This document shows, in pieces, positions 6,478 through 13,748 of a stretch of DNA of 64,000 bases. The notes below the pieces were generated by a model that made no database searches, had not been told where the DNA came from, and worked only from the letters and a program-made list of their open reading frames with translations. The number at the start of each line of letters is the position of its first letter. Position 1 is the stretch's first letter. The translations under genes and the position numbers were made by a program. The stretch comes from Alcaligenaceae bacterium (GTDB taxonomy: Bacteria; Pseudomonadota; Gammaproteobacteria; Burkholderiales; Burkholderiaceae_B), in assembly GCA_013416455.1 (NCBI GenBank), contig JACCES010000013.1, positions 1-64,000 on the forward strand, written 5' to 3'.

Positions 6478-7680
6478 TCAACGTCCACCAGGCCAGGCTC
6501 CCAGCAACCTGTCCTTTAGGGGCTTCGGGCCTTGCTCACAAGTAACCTGCGGCACAGGCTTGAGGCTCTTAACAAGGACGCATGTGCCTGGCGCGAGCCG
6601 ATCACCAGCGCCGCCAATCGCTTCCCTTTTCGCAAGCTCCCCATCAGCCAGAAGAATGGTGTAGTAATGCTGGTAGCTCTCTACAGGGGCCGTGTTTGCC
6701 GCAGAGCCGACAATGCCGCCAGCAAGCGCCCACCCAATGCTTGACCATATCGAGTAACTGCCCCGATCAAAGGCTCGGTCGATGTATGCCGCCTCAGCCA
6801 ATGCTGAGCCCACTGCAGTTCCTGTGTTCGACCCCGGAGACGACCGATCAATCGTATGGACATCTGAGATGACTCCGTAGGATTTTGGGTCGATTTGTTT
6901 GATTCGATAGATCTCAGATATGTGTTTCTGATCATCGGGCGAAATCTTGTTCCAAATATGTGCCCCCACGAGGACTGTGCTGGTATCGCCGCGAACCATT
7001 TCAAGCTGCCGCTCGCGCAAATCCGCAAACTCCGGAAACACCGGCCTCACATATTGCAATTCCCACTTTTCGACATACAAGGCGGGCAATTGTTGCTCAA
7101 TAAATTTCCTGTCAGCGTGTGTCGCCTGATCGTTCCCGGCAAACCTCATCAAGTGATCTACTTGCCGCTCCGATGCATGTTCTGCATTTTGTATTGCCTC
7201 AATCGTATTGCGCAAAACCAGCTGGCGCTGCTCTGGTGAGCCAAGCAGACCAAGGGCCTCTGGCTCATCCCTAAGACTGAACTTCACGGAGCCATCAATG
7301 TTTGACGCTTGAGCATGACGAGCGATTAGTTGAGTAATTTCGTCAGCAGTTTGGCTTGGCAGCGCTCCAATTCGAGCGAGGGAAAGAACATTGTTTCGGA
7401 GGATTGCGACTTGCAGAGGGTCCTTGGTGCGTGGCAACAGCATCAACACTCCAGAGCTGTACAGCTGGACGGAATTGGGCGAGCTGGCAAACATCTCCTT
7501 TACCCGTTCGGGATAGACTGCCCGCGCATTGTTCACAGCCCACGCGAAGTCGACCTCGTGCTCTTTGCTTAGCGCTGTTCTCGCTCGCTCAAGAGCGCCT
7601 TCCGAGACGCCGTAGCCTGATACGCATCCAGCTAGCACAAGGCAGAGAAAAACAGCCGCCGCAGTGAACCTTGAGGCCAT
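6478..7680 (-). CDS. Lipoprotein with glycine-zipper region, lysogeny module, 400 aa
   Basis: Signal peptide II with lipobox LVLAGC and Val at +2, which predicts sorting to the outer membrane. After a long helical region (VDFAWAVNNARAVYPERVKE) there is a glycine- and alanine-rich stretch near residues 295-345 (TGTAVGSALAEAAYIDRAF, then WALAGGIVGSAANTA) like glycine-zipper segments of membrane-inserting or outer-membrane proteins. A C-terminal beta region (GTCVLVKSLKPVPQVTCEQG) has two cysteines. RBS AGGGA precedes the ATG at 7680. It follows cI by 76 bases with no terminator visible, so it is probably expressed with the repressor in lysogens. Family not recognised. Confidence 0.75.
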   Translation of the reverse strand: MASRFTAAAVFLCLVLAGCVSGYGVSEGALERARTALSKEHEVDFAWAVNNARAVYPERVKEMFASSPNSVQLYSSGVLMLLPRTKDPLQVAILRNNVLSLARIGALPSQTADEITQLIARHAQASNIDGSVKFSLRDEPEALGLLGSPEQRQLVLRNTIEAIQNAEHASERQVDHLMRFAGNDQATHADRKFIEQQLPALYVEKWELQYVRPVFPEFADLRERQLEMVRGDTSTVLVGAHIWNKISPDDQKHISEIYRIKQIDPKSYGVISDVHTIDRSSPGSNTGTAVGSALAEAAYIDRAFDRGSYSIWSSIGWALAGGIVGSAANTAPVESYQHYYTILLADGELAKREAIGGAGDRLAPGTCVLVKSLKPVPQVTCEQGPKPLKDRLLGAWPGGR

Positions 7681-7756
7681 GATGGTTACGTTCCCTGTTG
7701 AAATTCTCGCCTCGTTACATCATCGCTGGACGCTGACCCCTCGCCAATCCGGGTTT

Positions 7757-8191
7757 CTACTTCTTCACGTCCAGGCCGAGCTGGGCGGCACGCATTTGCT
7801 CTTTGATGAGTTGGCGGGCGTTCTCTATGGCCGACGCCGCCCCCTCTGTCATCCATTCAGGTCTGGATTGATTGGCCTCGCGTAATAGATGCAGCACCAG
7901 GGCCTGGGTGGCAGCATCGGCCTGATTGTGGCGCTTGAGCAGCCGCTCCATGCTCGGATCGTCCAGTAGCTCGACCGCCGATATCTCTCTCGGGCCCTTC
8001 CCTTCGGCGAGCCATCGGGCACTCACCTTGTAGACCGCCGCCAACTGGAATACGTATCCCGAGGTCTGATAGTGATCATTTTCGAGCTCGGACAGGAGCG
8101 ACTGGCCGATGCCTGTGCGGCCAGCCACTTCTTTCTGACTCAGTCCGATGTTCTTGCGGGCCTCACGCAATCTTGCGCCAAATGTACTCAT
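7757..8191 (-). CDS. cI: CI-type phage repressor, XRE HTH, no protease domain, 144 aa
   Basis: The N-terminal helix-turn-helix is plain: FGARLREARKNIGLSQKEVA, then GIGQSLLSELENDH. The ATG at 8191 touches the first operator, giving a near-leaderless or autoregulated arrangement; the open frame extends upstream, but those codons run through the operators. The C-terminal half is a short helical region and lacks the Ala-Gly/Ser/Lys S24 peptidase motifs of lambda CI or LexA, so RecA-stimulated self-cleavage is not expected. It is divergent from cro across a three-site operator. Downstream genes in the same direction form the lysogeny module. Confidence 0.85.
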   Translation of the reverse strand: MSTFGARLREARKNIGLSQKEVAGRTGIGQSLLSELENDHYQTSGYVFQLAAVYKVSARWLAEGKGPREISAVELLDDPSMERLLKRHNQADAATQALVLHLLREANQSRPEWMTEGAASAIENARQLIKEQMRAAQLGLDVKK

Positions 8192-8252
8192 ATCGGCATT
8201 CTGATACCGAATTGAATCGGTTTGCCGATTGTCTATAGATCGGAATTCCGAT
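8192..8252. promoter_or_regulatory. Right operator with three CI/Cro sites and PR promoter
   Basis: Three 14-bp sites follow ATCGG-N4-CCGAT at 8192-8205 (imperfect: CTGAT), 8216-8229 and 8239-8252, spaced 24 and 23 bases apart, like lambda OR. Rightward, TTGAAT (8212-8217) and TATAGA (8234-8239), 16 bases apart, form a PR candidate that reads to cro. The leftward cI promoter must lie in the same interval and is weak by sequence. Confidence 0.85.
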
Positions 8253-8264
8253 ATTATGGGGGTT

Positions 8265-8477
8265 ATGGACTGGAAAAATATCATCCTCAGCCTCGTATCT
8301 CATGGGCTCACGCAGGCACAGATAGCCAAGGAATCGGGGGTATCCCAGCCGACCATCGCCGGACTGCTGTCTGGCGCCCAGCGTGATATGCGTTGGGAAA
8401 ACGGCGACCGCCTTCTTGCCTTGTATCGGAAGGTATACGGGGCAGACCGCCCCACCAAGGACACCGCCCATGCCTAG
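8265..8477 (+). CDS. cro: Cro-like regulator, 70 aa
   Basis: Small HTH protein (GLTQAQIAKESGVSQPTIAG, then LLSGAQRDMRWENG), divergent from cI across shared operators, the defining position of Cro. ATG 8265 is preferred over ATG 8256 because GGGGG lies directly upstream and the earlier ATG abuts the operator. It should repress cI and down-regulate the early promoters during lytic growth. It also resembles YdaS-type antitoxin/Cro proteins. Confidence 0.8.
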   Translation: MDWKNIILSLVSHGLTQAQIAKESGVSQPTIAGLLSGAQRDMRWENGDRLLALYRKVYGADRPTKDTAHA

Positions 8478-8697
8478 CTCCATCCTCGACCCCTTCGCAT
8501 CCTGGTTGTGCTCCCGGCGCATCGTGTGGACGCTGGCAGAGGCCGGCTTCCTGTCGGCCCGCCTGACGCCGCTGTGCATCGCTCGTGCGGTCCATGTGCC
8601 GGTTCGCTGGGAGCATCTGACGGGGCGGGAAAGCATCAATACCGACGACGCCGCTGGCGTTCGTAGGGAACAGGGCGAGGGTTGCCGACATGCGTAG
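8470..8697 (+). CDS. Hypothetical phage protein, 75 aa
   Basis: ATG at 8470 overlaps the end of cro, with AAGGA upstream. The product starts MPSSILDPFASWLCSRRIVW and is basic with one hydrophobic helix. The last 62 bases overlap a leftward gene on the other strand, which weakens the call. No family was recognised. Confidence 0.45.
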   Translation: MPSSILDPFASWLCSRRIVWTLAEAGFLSARLTPLCIARAVHVPVRWEHLTGRESINTDDAAGVRREQGEGCRHA

Positions 8698-9028
8698 ACA
8701 GCCAGTGTTCGGTTTTTGCATCCCTGCGGGCGGCCCAGTCCGCACCCACTTCAACAACGAGGATGTCCTTGATAGACGTGGCGTCGTCGTGGTTGGTGCC
8801 GTCCAGCGTGTCGCTCCATATCTCGGACGCTACCTGCTCAGTCGATACGAAAACACCCGCACCCTTGCTGTCAATCCACAGCGGCGCGGCGTTCTTGTCG
8901 ACCAGACTCTGGATGTTTTTCAGGAATTTCTGTGCCAGCGCGGCGTTGTCTTTGGACGCCGAAATCAGCACCAGATAGTTCCGTTTTTCGCCCTGCGGCG
9001 CGCTATCGCCAAATGGGTTTTCAGCCAT
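8636..9028 (-). CDS. Leftward unknown protein inside the right early operon, 130 aa
   Basis: Reads against its neighbours. ATG 9028 with an excellent GGAG six bases upstream. The N-terminus MAENPFGDSAPQGEKRN leads into an alternating alpha/beta pattern: YLVLISASKDNAALAQKFL, then STEQVASEIWSDTL, then KDILVVEVGADWAAR, ending in a basic tail (ERQRRRRY). The pattern resembles small ferredoxin-like (Cas2/SinR-type) folds, but I cannot assign a family. A palindrome at 9079-9099 lies about 50 bases upstream of the start. It is a likely independently expressed accessory gene. Confidence 0.65.
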   Translation of the reverse strand: MAENPFGDSAPQGEKRNYLVLISASKDNAALAQKFLKNIQSLVDKNAAPLWIDSKGAGVFVSTEQVASEIWSDTLDGTNHDDATSIKDILVVEVGADWAARRDAKTEHWLSTHVGNPRPVPYERQRRRRY

Positions 9029-9078
9029 GGTCACTCCTTTAGGAAGGGTTCGGTTACTCGCATCTCCAAGCTTAGCCG

Positions 9079-9099
9079 ATTAGGGTTGACCACCCTAAT
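9079..9099. promoter_or_regulatory. 21-bp palindrome, candidate operator
   Basis: Perfect 8-bp arms (ATTAGGGT and ACCCTAAT) around a 5-bp centre. It overlaps the stop codon of the gene ending at 9095 and lies about 50 bases upstream of the gene starting at 9028. It lacks a U-tract, so it fits an operator better than a terminator. Confidence 0.55.
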
Positions 9100-9301
9100 G
9101 CACCGTCACGGCGCCAGCGGCCGGCAGCCCCCAGCTCCAGTGCAGTGCCAGACGCTCGAACACCGCCTCGATGTGCTCCAGCTCGGCCGTATTGCCGAAT
9201 GCCTGTATCGCCAGGCGCTCGGCCTCATCCATGAGGTTGTGTCGTGTGTCGTCGTCCATGTGCGCAGTGTGTGCCGGAGTCGTGAGCCCGTCGATTCGCA
9301 T
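9095..9301 (-). CDS. Hypothetical phage protein, 68 aa
   Basis: ATG at 9301 with a GGGATGGG ribosome-binding site; an internal ATG at 9259 (MDDDTRHNLMDEAERLAIQA) is an alternative. The core is helical and acidic, ending FERLALHWSWGLPAAGA. It may be co-transcribed with the leftward gene at 9028. Not recognised. Confidence 0.5.
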   Translation of the reverse strand: MRIDGLTTPAHTAHMDDDTRHNLMDEAERLAIQAFGNTAELEHIEAVFERLALHWSWGLPAAGAVTVH

Positions 9302-9396
9302 TTCCCATCCCTGATCGTTTTGTCCATGGGGCCATTGTGCCGCGCCCACGTTGCGCGATCCACGATAAACGGCACCCCGGTTTACGGAGCAATACT

Positions 9397-9927
9397 ATGA
9401 CGAAACGCCGTAGCATCAGTACGTCCTGGCGCGGCGCCTTGTTCAACGCGCTGACCGCGACGCAGGGCGGTATCGCTGGGTTCTGCGCTTGGGCCTTCGC
9501 TATGCGCGGACGACGGATTGCCGAAAGCACTCTGTACGGCCGCCTTGATGGCTCCCGACCAGGGGAGCGGGTGCCGATTGAAGACGCGGAGTTGATCGCC
9601 GAATACGTTCGGGCGGATGCTGGGGCGAAAGACATGGCGGTTGATTGGCTGCGCGCCCTGGCGGCCAGGTTTGGCCTCGTTGTTCTGGAGGTCGGAGAGC
9701 TGCCGCCAGGAGGCTGCCGAAAGACCGATATTGATCGCTTGATCGCCAAATGTGTCGAGCTATTCGAACGCGGTGGCCGGGTCTCGGGCGCCATCTCTCG
9801 ATCCACTGCAGATGGCGATATCAGCAGTCTCGAATCCGACGAGATCATTACGGCCATCGATGAGGGTATCGAACTGCTGCTGCGCGCGCGAGCACTCGTC
9901 CTGCGTACCCAGGAGGGCGACCAATGA
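9397..9927 (+). CDS. Phage regulatory protein, CII/CP76 family, 176 aa
   Basis: Begins MTKRRSISTSWRGALFNALT, then GIAGFCAWAFAMRGRRIAES and LYGRLDGSRPGERV, the pattern of the Phage_CP76 (CII-like regulator) family. The C-terminal half (ADGDISSLESDEIITAIDEG) also fits. The ATG at 9397 has GGAG upstream; longer frames would run into the divergent gene. It is first in a rightward chain whose members overlap by ATGA. Its expected role is in the lysis/lysogeny choice or early transcription. Confidence 0.7.
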   Translation: MTKRRSISTSWRGALFNALTATQGGIAGFCAWAFAMRGRRIAESTLYGRLDGSRPGERVPIEDAELIAEYVRADAGAKDMAVDWLRALAARFGLVVLEVGELPPGGCRKTDIDRLIAKCVELFERGGRVSGAISRSTADGDISSLESDEIITAIDEGIELLLRARALVLRTQEGDQ

Positions 9928-10367
9928 GGCAATCGCGCTACGAATACATGGAGCGCCGCGACGAGCCCACGCGCCGCCAGGGCCGGTTTGCCGCAAAGCA
10001 GCGGGGCGGCCATGGCAACCCACACCCGTACGGTAGCCGCAAATACTGGCTCTGGCAGGATGCATACGATGCTGAGCGCAAGGCGCAACAGGAGGCCCGG
10101 CGAGCTGCCCAGCGCCCACGTCCGGCCGCCGTGTCGCGCCGCCCGGCTGGCGCGCCAGTGCAGAGCCTCGCGCAACTGGCTGGCGCCCTGTGCAACAACA
10201 CGGCGTTTCTCGCTTGGGGCGGATTTGCCGACAGTGACGAGGCAGCCGCCTGGGTGCGCCGCGTCTGCGGCGTGAAATCCCGTCGGGAGCTCGACACTGA
10301 CCCGGCCGCGGCCAAGCTGTTCCATGACCGCGTGCGCAGGCCCTTTGCAGCGAGTCGCGACCAATGA
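9924..10367 (+). CDS. Hypothetical basic phage protein, 147 aa
   Basis: Starts in the ATGA overlap with the CII-like gene. The N-terminal half is rich in Arg, Gln and Ala (basic, probably disordered, DNA- or RNA-binding character). The C-terminal half (SLAQLAGALCNNTAFLAWGG, then DEAAAWVRRVCGVKSRREL) is a compact helical domain. This C-terminal type accompanies replication and recombination genes in phages. Exact role unknown. Confidence 0.65.
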   Translation: MRQSRYEYMERRDEPTRRQGRFAAKQRGGHGNPHPYGSRKYWLWQDAYDAERKAQQEARRAAQRPRPAAVSRRPAGAPVQSLAQLAGALCNNTAFLAWGGFADSDEAAAWVRRVCGVKSRRELDTDPAAAKLFHDRVRRPFAASRDQ

Positions 10368-10876
10368 TGATTCGATCCAGCCAACTGGCGCGGCGCACGC
10401 CGCTTCGCCAGAAGACGCCCATGCGCCGGGCAGAGCCAGCACCCAGGAGGACGGGCCTCGCGCAGCGCGTCGCCCTGGAGCTGGGGACAGCGCCCGTGCA
10501 TCGCCGCGGCGAGTCGAGCGTGTTCCGCAGCCTCGCGCACCGGCAGATTGTCGCGAGCCTGCCCTGCATCCGCTGTCGCCGACAAATGCGCAGCCAGGCC
10601 GCGCATTTGAACCTCGCCGCACTGGGCAAGGGCAAGGGGCTGAAGGTCAGCGATGCTTTCCTTGTGCCGTTGTGCGCGCCCGACCTGGGTGCTGCCGGGT
10701 GCCATTACCTGCTGGATCAGTCCGGCCGGATCCCGCGCGAAGAATCCGCCGCCCTGCAGATCCGGTGGTTGAAGCTGACCCGCACAACCCTTCAGGCCCG
10801 TGGCCAATGGCCAGCGCTCGCCGAAGCCGACTACCAGAAGATCGTCATCCCCTACATTGACAGGTGCACAGCATGA
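10364..10876 (+). CDS. HNH-like recombination nuclease (YbcO/DUF968-like), 170 aa
   Basis: A CIRC knuckle near residue 68 is followed by AHLNLAALGKGKGLKVSDAF, then VPLCAPDLGAAGCHY. This arrangement (Cys pair, AH, GKG-KVSD, C...CH) is typical of phage HNH-type structure-specific nucleases such as YbcO. ATG overlaps the previous stop, and its own stop overlaps the next ATG. It probably acts in DNA processing during recombination-dependent replication. The family name is by analogy; the catalytic histidine motif is recognisable. Confidence 0.6.
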   Translation: MMIRSSQLARRTPLRQKTPMRRAEPAPRRTGLAQRVALELGTAPVHRRGESSVFRSLAHRQIVASLPCIRCRRQMRSQAAHLNLAALGKGKGLKVSDAFLVPLCAPDLGAAGCHYLLDQSGRIPREESAALQIRWLKLTRTTLQARGQWPALAEADYQKIVIPYIDRCTA

Positions 10877-13425
10877 ACACCGAGAAGATCGCTGCCTACA
10901 ACGAGTTCCTGCGCCGCAAGATCAGGCTGGCGCCCATTAGCGGCTTTGACGTGGTGCCGGAAGATATCAATCCCGCGCTCAAGCCGCATACCCGCGACAT
11001 CGTCCGCTGGGCCATCAAGGGCGGCAAGCGTGCGGTCTTCGCATCGTTCGGTCTGCACAAGACTGCCACCCAGTTGGAGTTCCTGCGCCAGATTGGCCTG
11101 CGCTACCCCGACGACTACCGGCTGCAGGTTCTGCCGCTGGGGGTGCGCCAGGAGTTCATCCGGGAGGCGGCGCAGCGGTTCACCGGCGATTGCGCCATAG
11201 ATCTGCGCTTCATCCGCTCGGACGGTGAAATCGACAATCCGCGCACCCTCTACCTCACCAACTACGAGAGCGTGCGAGAGGGCAAGATCACGCCCAGCCG
11301 CTTTCGCGCGGCGAGCCTTGATGAGGCATCCATCCTGCGCAGCTACGGCAGCAAGACTTATCAGGAGTTCCTGCCGGCCTTCGATTCGGTGGAGTTCAAG
11401 CTGGTAGCGACAGCCACGCCGGATCCGAACCGTTACAAGGAGCTGATCCACTACGCCGGCTACCTGGGCGTGATGGACACTGGCCAAGCGTTGACCCGGT
11501 TCTTCCAGCGCGACAGCAGCAAGGCCGGCAACCTGCAGCTCTATCCCCACAAGGAACAAGAGTTCTGGTTGTGGGTGGCCAGTTGGGCGGTGTTCATCAC
11601 AAAACCCAGCGACCTGGGCTACAGCGACGACGGCTACATCCTGCCGGAGTTGGATGTGCGCTGGCACGAAATCCCCAGCGATTACGCCGCCGCAGGTGCG
11701 GAGAAGAACGGGCAGGGTCTGCTGGTGCCCGACCTAGCCATGGGCTTGTCGGCTGCCGCGCGCGAGAAACGCCAGAGCCTGCCGGCGCGGGTCGCCAAGG
11801 CGGCCGCGCTGATCAACGAATCGCCAGGAGACCACTTCATCGTTTGGCACGACCTGGAGGATGAGCGCCACGCCATCCAACAGGAAATCCCGGAGGCGGT
11901 GAGCGTCTGGGGCAGCCAGGACCTGGATGAGCGCGAGCAGCGCATCATCGACTTCAGCGACGGGCGCCACCGGATCTTGTCGACCAAGCCCATCATCGCC
12001 GGCAGCGGCTGCAACTTCCAGCACCACTGCCACCGCGAGATATTCGCCGGCATCGACTGCAAGTTCAACGACTTCATCCAGGCGGTCCACCGTACCTACC
12101 GGTTCGGTCAGACCGGCCGCGTGCGAATCGACATTATCCACACTGAGGCAGAGCGCGAAACGGTTGCTACGCTGCAAGCCAAATGGCGTCGCCATGACGA
12201 GCAGCAGCAGCGCATGGCCGCCCTGGTCCGCAAGTACGGGCTGGATCACCTGTCGATGCACGACACCTTGGCCCGAACCATCGGCGTGCAGCGCCACATC
12301 GAGCACGGCGAGCGATTCCAGGTCGCCCATAACGACTGCGTTCTCGAAGCCATGGAGCAGCCGGATAACTCAGTCGACATCATCGTTACAAGCATCCCGT
12401 TTGCCAACCACTACGAGTACACACCCAGCTACAACGATTTCGGCAACACCGAGGACAACGATCACTTCTGGGAGCAGATGGACTTCCTGACGCCGGAGCT
12501 GTTGAGGATCCTGAAGCCGGGGCGGATGTACTGCTGCCACGTGAAGGATCGCATCAACTTCGGCAACGTCACGGGCGCGGGCGTACCCACGGTGAGCCCG
12601 TTCCATGCGGAGGCGATCTTCCACGCCCGTAAGCACGGCTTCGACTACATGGGCATGGTCACGGTCGTGACCGACGTCGTGCGCGAGAACAACCAGACGT
12701 ACCGTCTGAGCTACAGCGAAATGTGCAAGGACGGCACCAAGATGGGCGTGGGCAGTCCTGAATACGTCCTGCTGTTCCACAAGCCACAGACCGACCGCAG
12801 CCGCGGCTACGCCGATACGCCGGTAGTCAAGAGCAAGGCGGATTACAGCCTCGCGCGCTGGCAGATCGACGCCCATGCGTTCTGGCGCTCCAGTGGCAAC
12901 CGCATGCTGTCGGTCGAAGAGATGGCAGCTTTGGGCCCGGAGAAGCTGGCGAAATTCTTCACCGAGGACAGCCTCGCCAGGATCTATGACTACGAGCGGC
13001 ACGTGCGGGTCGGAGAGGGCTTGGGCGCGCGCAAGGCGTTGCCGACTAAGTTCATGTGCCTGGCGCCCGGCAGCCACCACCCGGACGTGTGGCACGACGT
13101 CAACCGCATGCGTACGCTCAATGGCGAGCAGTCGCGGCGCGCGGTAGAGCAACACATCTGCCCCTTGCAGATCGACATCGTCGACCGCCTCATTGAGCGC
13201 TACACCATGCCTGGAGAAGTGGCCTATGACCCTTTCCACGGGCTGGGAACCGTCGGTGTGCGCGCCATCAAGCTCGGTCGGCATGCGCGCGGCTCGGAGC
13301 TGGGCGCGGCATATTTCCGCGACCAAGTGCACTACCTGCGCGAAGCCGAGCGCGAGGTGTCGATGCCTACTTTGTTCGACCTGATCGAGCTTGAACAGCA
13401 GCAGGAGATGGAGGCGGTAGCGTAA
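10873..13425 (+). CDS. SNF2-type helicase fused to a beta-class DNA methyltransferase, 850 aa
   Basis: The N-terminal part (about residues 40-450) is a superfamily 2 ATPase with altered motifs: FGLHKT at 59-64 in place of GxGKT, DEAS at 150-153, TATP at 180-183, and a full motif VI QAVHRTYRFGQ at 403-413. The C-terminal part is a methyltransferase. Its catalytic motif TSIPF (506-510, replacing TSPPY) precedes the AdoMet motif DPFHGLGT (786-793), the order of beta-class N4/N6 enzymes. Such fusions occur in phage early regions and are thought to modify phage DNA. Start ATG overlaps the upstream stop. No partner restriction enzyme is present, so protection from host restriction or epigenetic control is likely. 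Confidence 0.8.
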   Translation: MNTEKIAAYNEFLRRKIRLAPISGFDVVPEDINPALKPHTRDIVRWAIKGGKRAVFASFGLHKTATQLEFLRQIGLRYPDDYRLQVLPLGVRQEFIREAAQRFTGDCAIDLRFIRSDGEIDNPRTLYLTNYESVREGKITPSRFRAASLDEASILRSYGSKTYQEFLPAFDSVEFKLVATATPDPNRYKELIHYAGYLGVMDTGQALTRFFQRDSSKAGNLQLYPHKEQEFWLWVASWAVFITKPSDLGYSDDGYILPELDVRWHEIPSDYAAAGAEKNGQGLLVPDLAMGLSAAAREKRQSLPARVAKAAALINESPGDHFIVWHDLEDERHAIQQEIPEAVSVWGSQDLDEREQRIIDFSDGRHRILSTKPIIAGSGCNFQHHCHREIFAGIDCKFNDFIQAVHRTYRFGQTGRVRIDIIHTEAERETVATLQAKWRRHDEQQQRMAALVRKYGLDHLSMHDTLARTIGVQRHIEHGERFQVAHNDCVLEAMEQPDNSVDIIVTSIPFANHYEYTPSYNDFGNTEDNDHFWEQMDFLTPELLRILKPGRMYCCHVKDRINFGNVTGAGVPTVSPFHAEAIFHARKHGFDYMGMVTVVTDVVRENNQTYRLSYSEMCKDGTKMGVGSPEYVLLFHKPQTDRSRGYADTPVVKSKADYSLARWQIDAHAFWRSSGNRMLSVEEMAALGPEKLAKFFTEDSLARIYDYERHVRVGEGLGARKALPTKFMCLAPGSHHPDVWHDVNRMRTLNGEQSRRAVEQHICPLQIDIVDRLIERYTMPGEVAYDPFHGLGTVGVRAIKLGRHARGSELGAAYFRDQVHYLREAEREVSMPTLFDLIELEQQQEMEAVA

Positions 13426-13748
13426 TGGCGGCGCCACGCATCTACCTGGCCGGCCCGATGACGGGCTTGCAAGAGTTCAACTTTCCGGCATTCCACGCAG
13501 CAGCTGCAACTCTGCGGGCCGCTGGGCATGACGTCGTCAACCCCGCAGAGATCAATAAGGATCCGAACGCAGATTGGGCGGCCTGCTTGCGGGCGGACAT
13601 CGCTCAGCTGGTGACCTGCGATGCCATTGCGCTACTGCCAGGCTGGATCAATTCACGCGGCGCCACCCTTGAGCGCCACATCGCGCATTGCCTCGGCATG
13701 CGAATTTTCATGGTTGCCGATCTGATCGGCGAGCAGGTATCCGTATGA
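13425..13748 (+). CDS. DUF4406 protein, nucleoside 2-deoxyribosyltransferase-like, 107 aa
   Basis: The N-terminal IYLAGPMTGLQEFNFPAFHA and later CDAIALLPGWINSRGATLE are the signature of DUF4406, a small Rossmann-like family related to nucleoside deoxyribosyltransferases. It is frequent in phages, where a role in nucleotide salvage or modified-nucleotide metabolism is suspected. Starts inside the stop region of the methyltransferase and overlaps the next gene by ATGA. Confidence 0.8.
   Translation: MAAPRIYLAGPMTGLQEFNFPAFHAAAATLRAAGHDVVNPAEINKDPNADWAACLRADIAQLVTCDAIALLPGWINSRGATLERHIAHCLGMRIFMVADLIGEQVSV

Noticed and set aside
5504-7680. Direct homology to RexA/RexB
   Set aside because: Only the genomic position matches; sizes, the signal peptide and sequence patterns differ, so no homology is claimed.
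9225-10622. Long leftward frame of about 465 codons over the CII-like gene region
   Set aside because: It lies opposite well-supported overlapping genes and has low-complexity Arg/Ser/Ala composition, typical of antisense frames in GC-rich DNA.
12370-13437. Leftward frame of 355 codons opposite the methyltransferase domain
   Set aside because: The rightward frame carries clear methyltransferase motifs; the leftward one is its His/Arg/Val-rich shadow.
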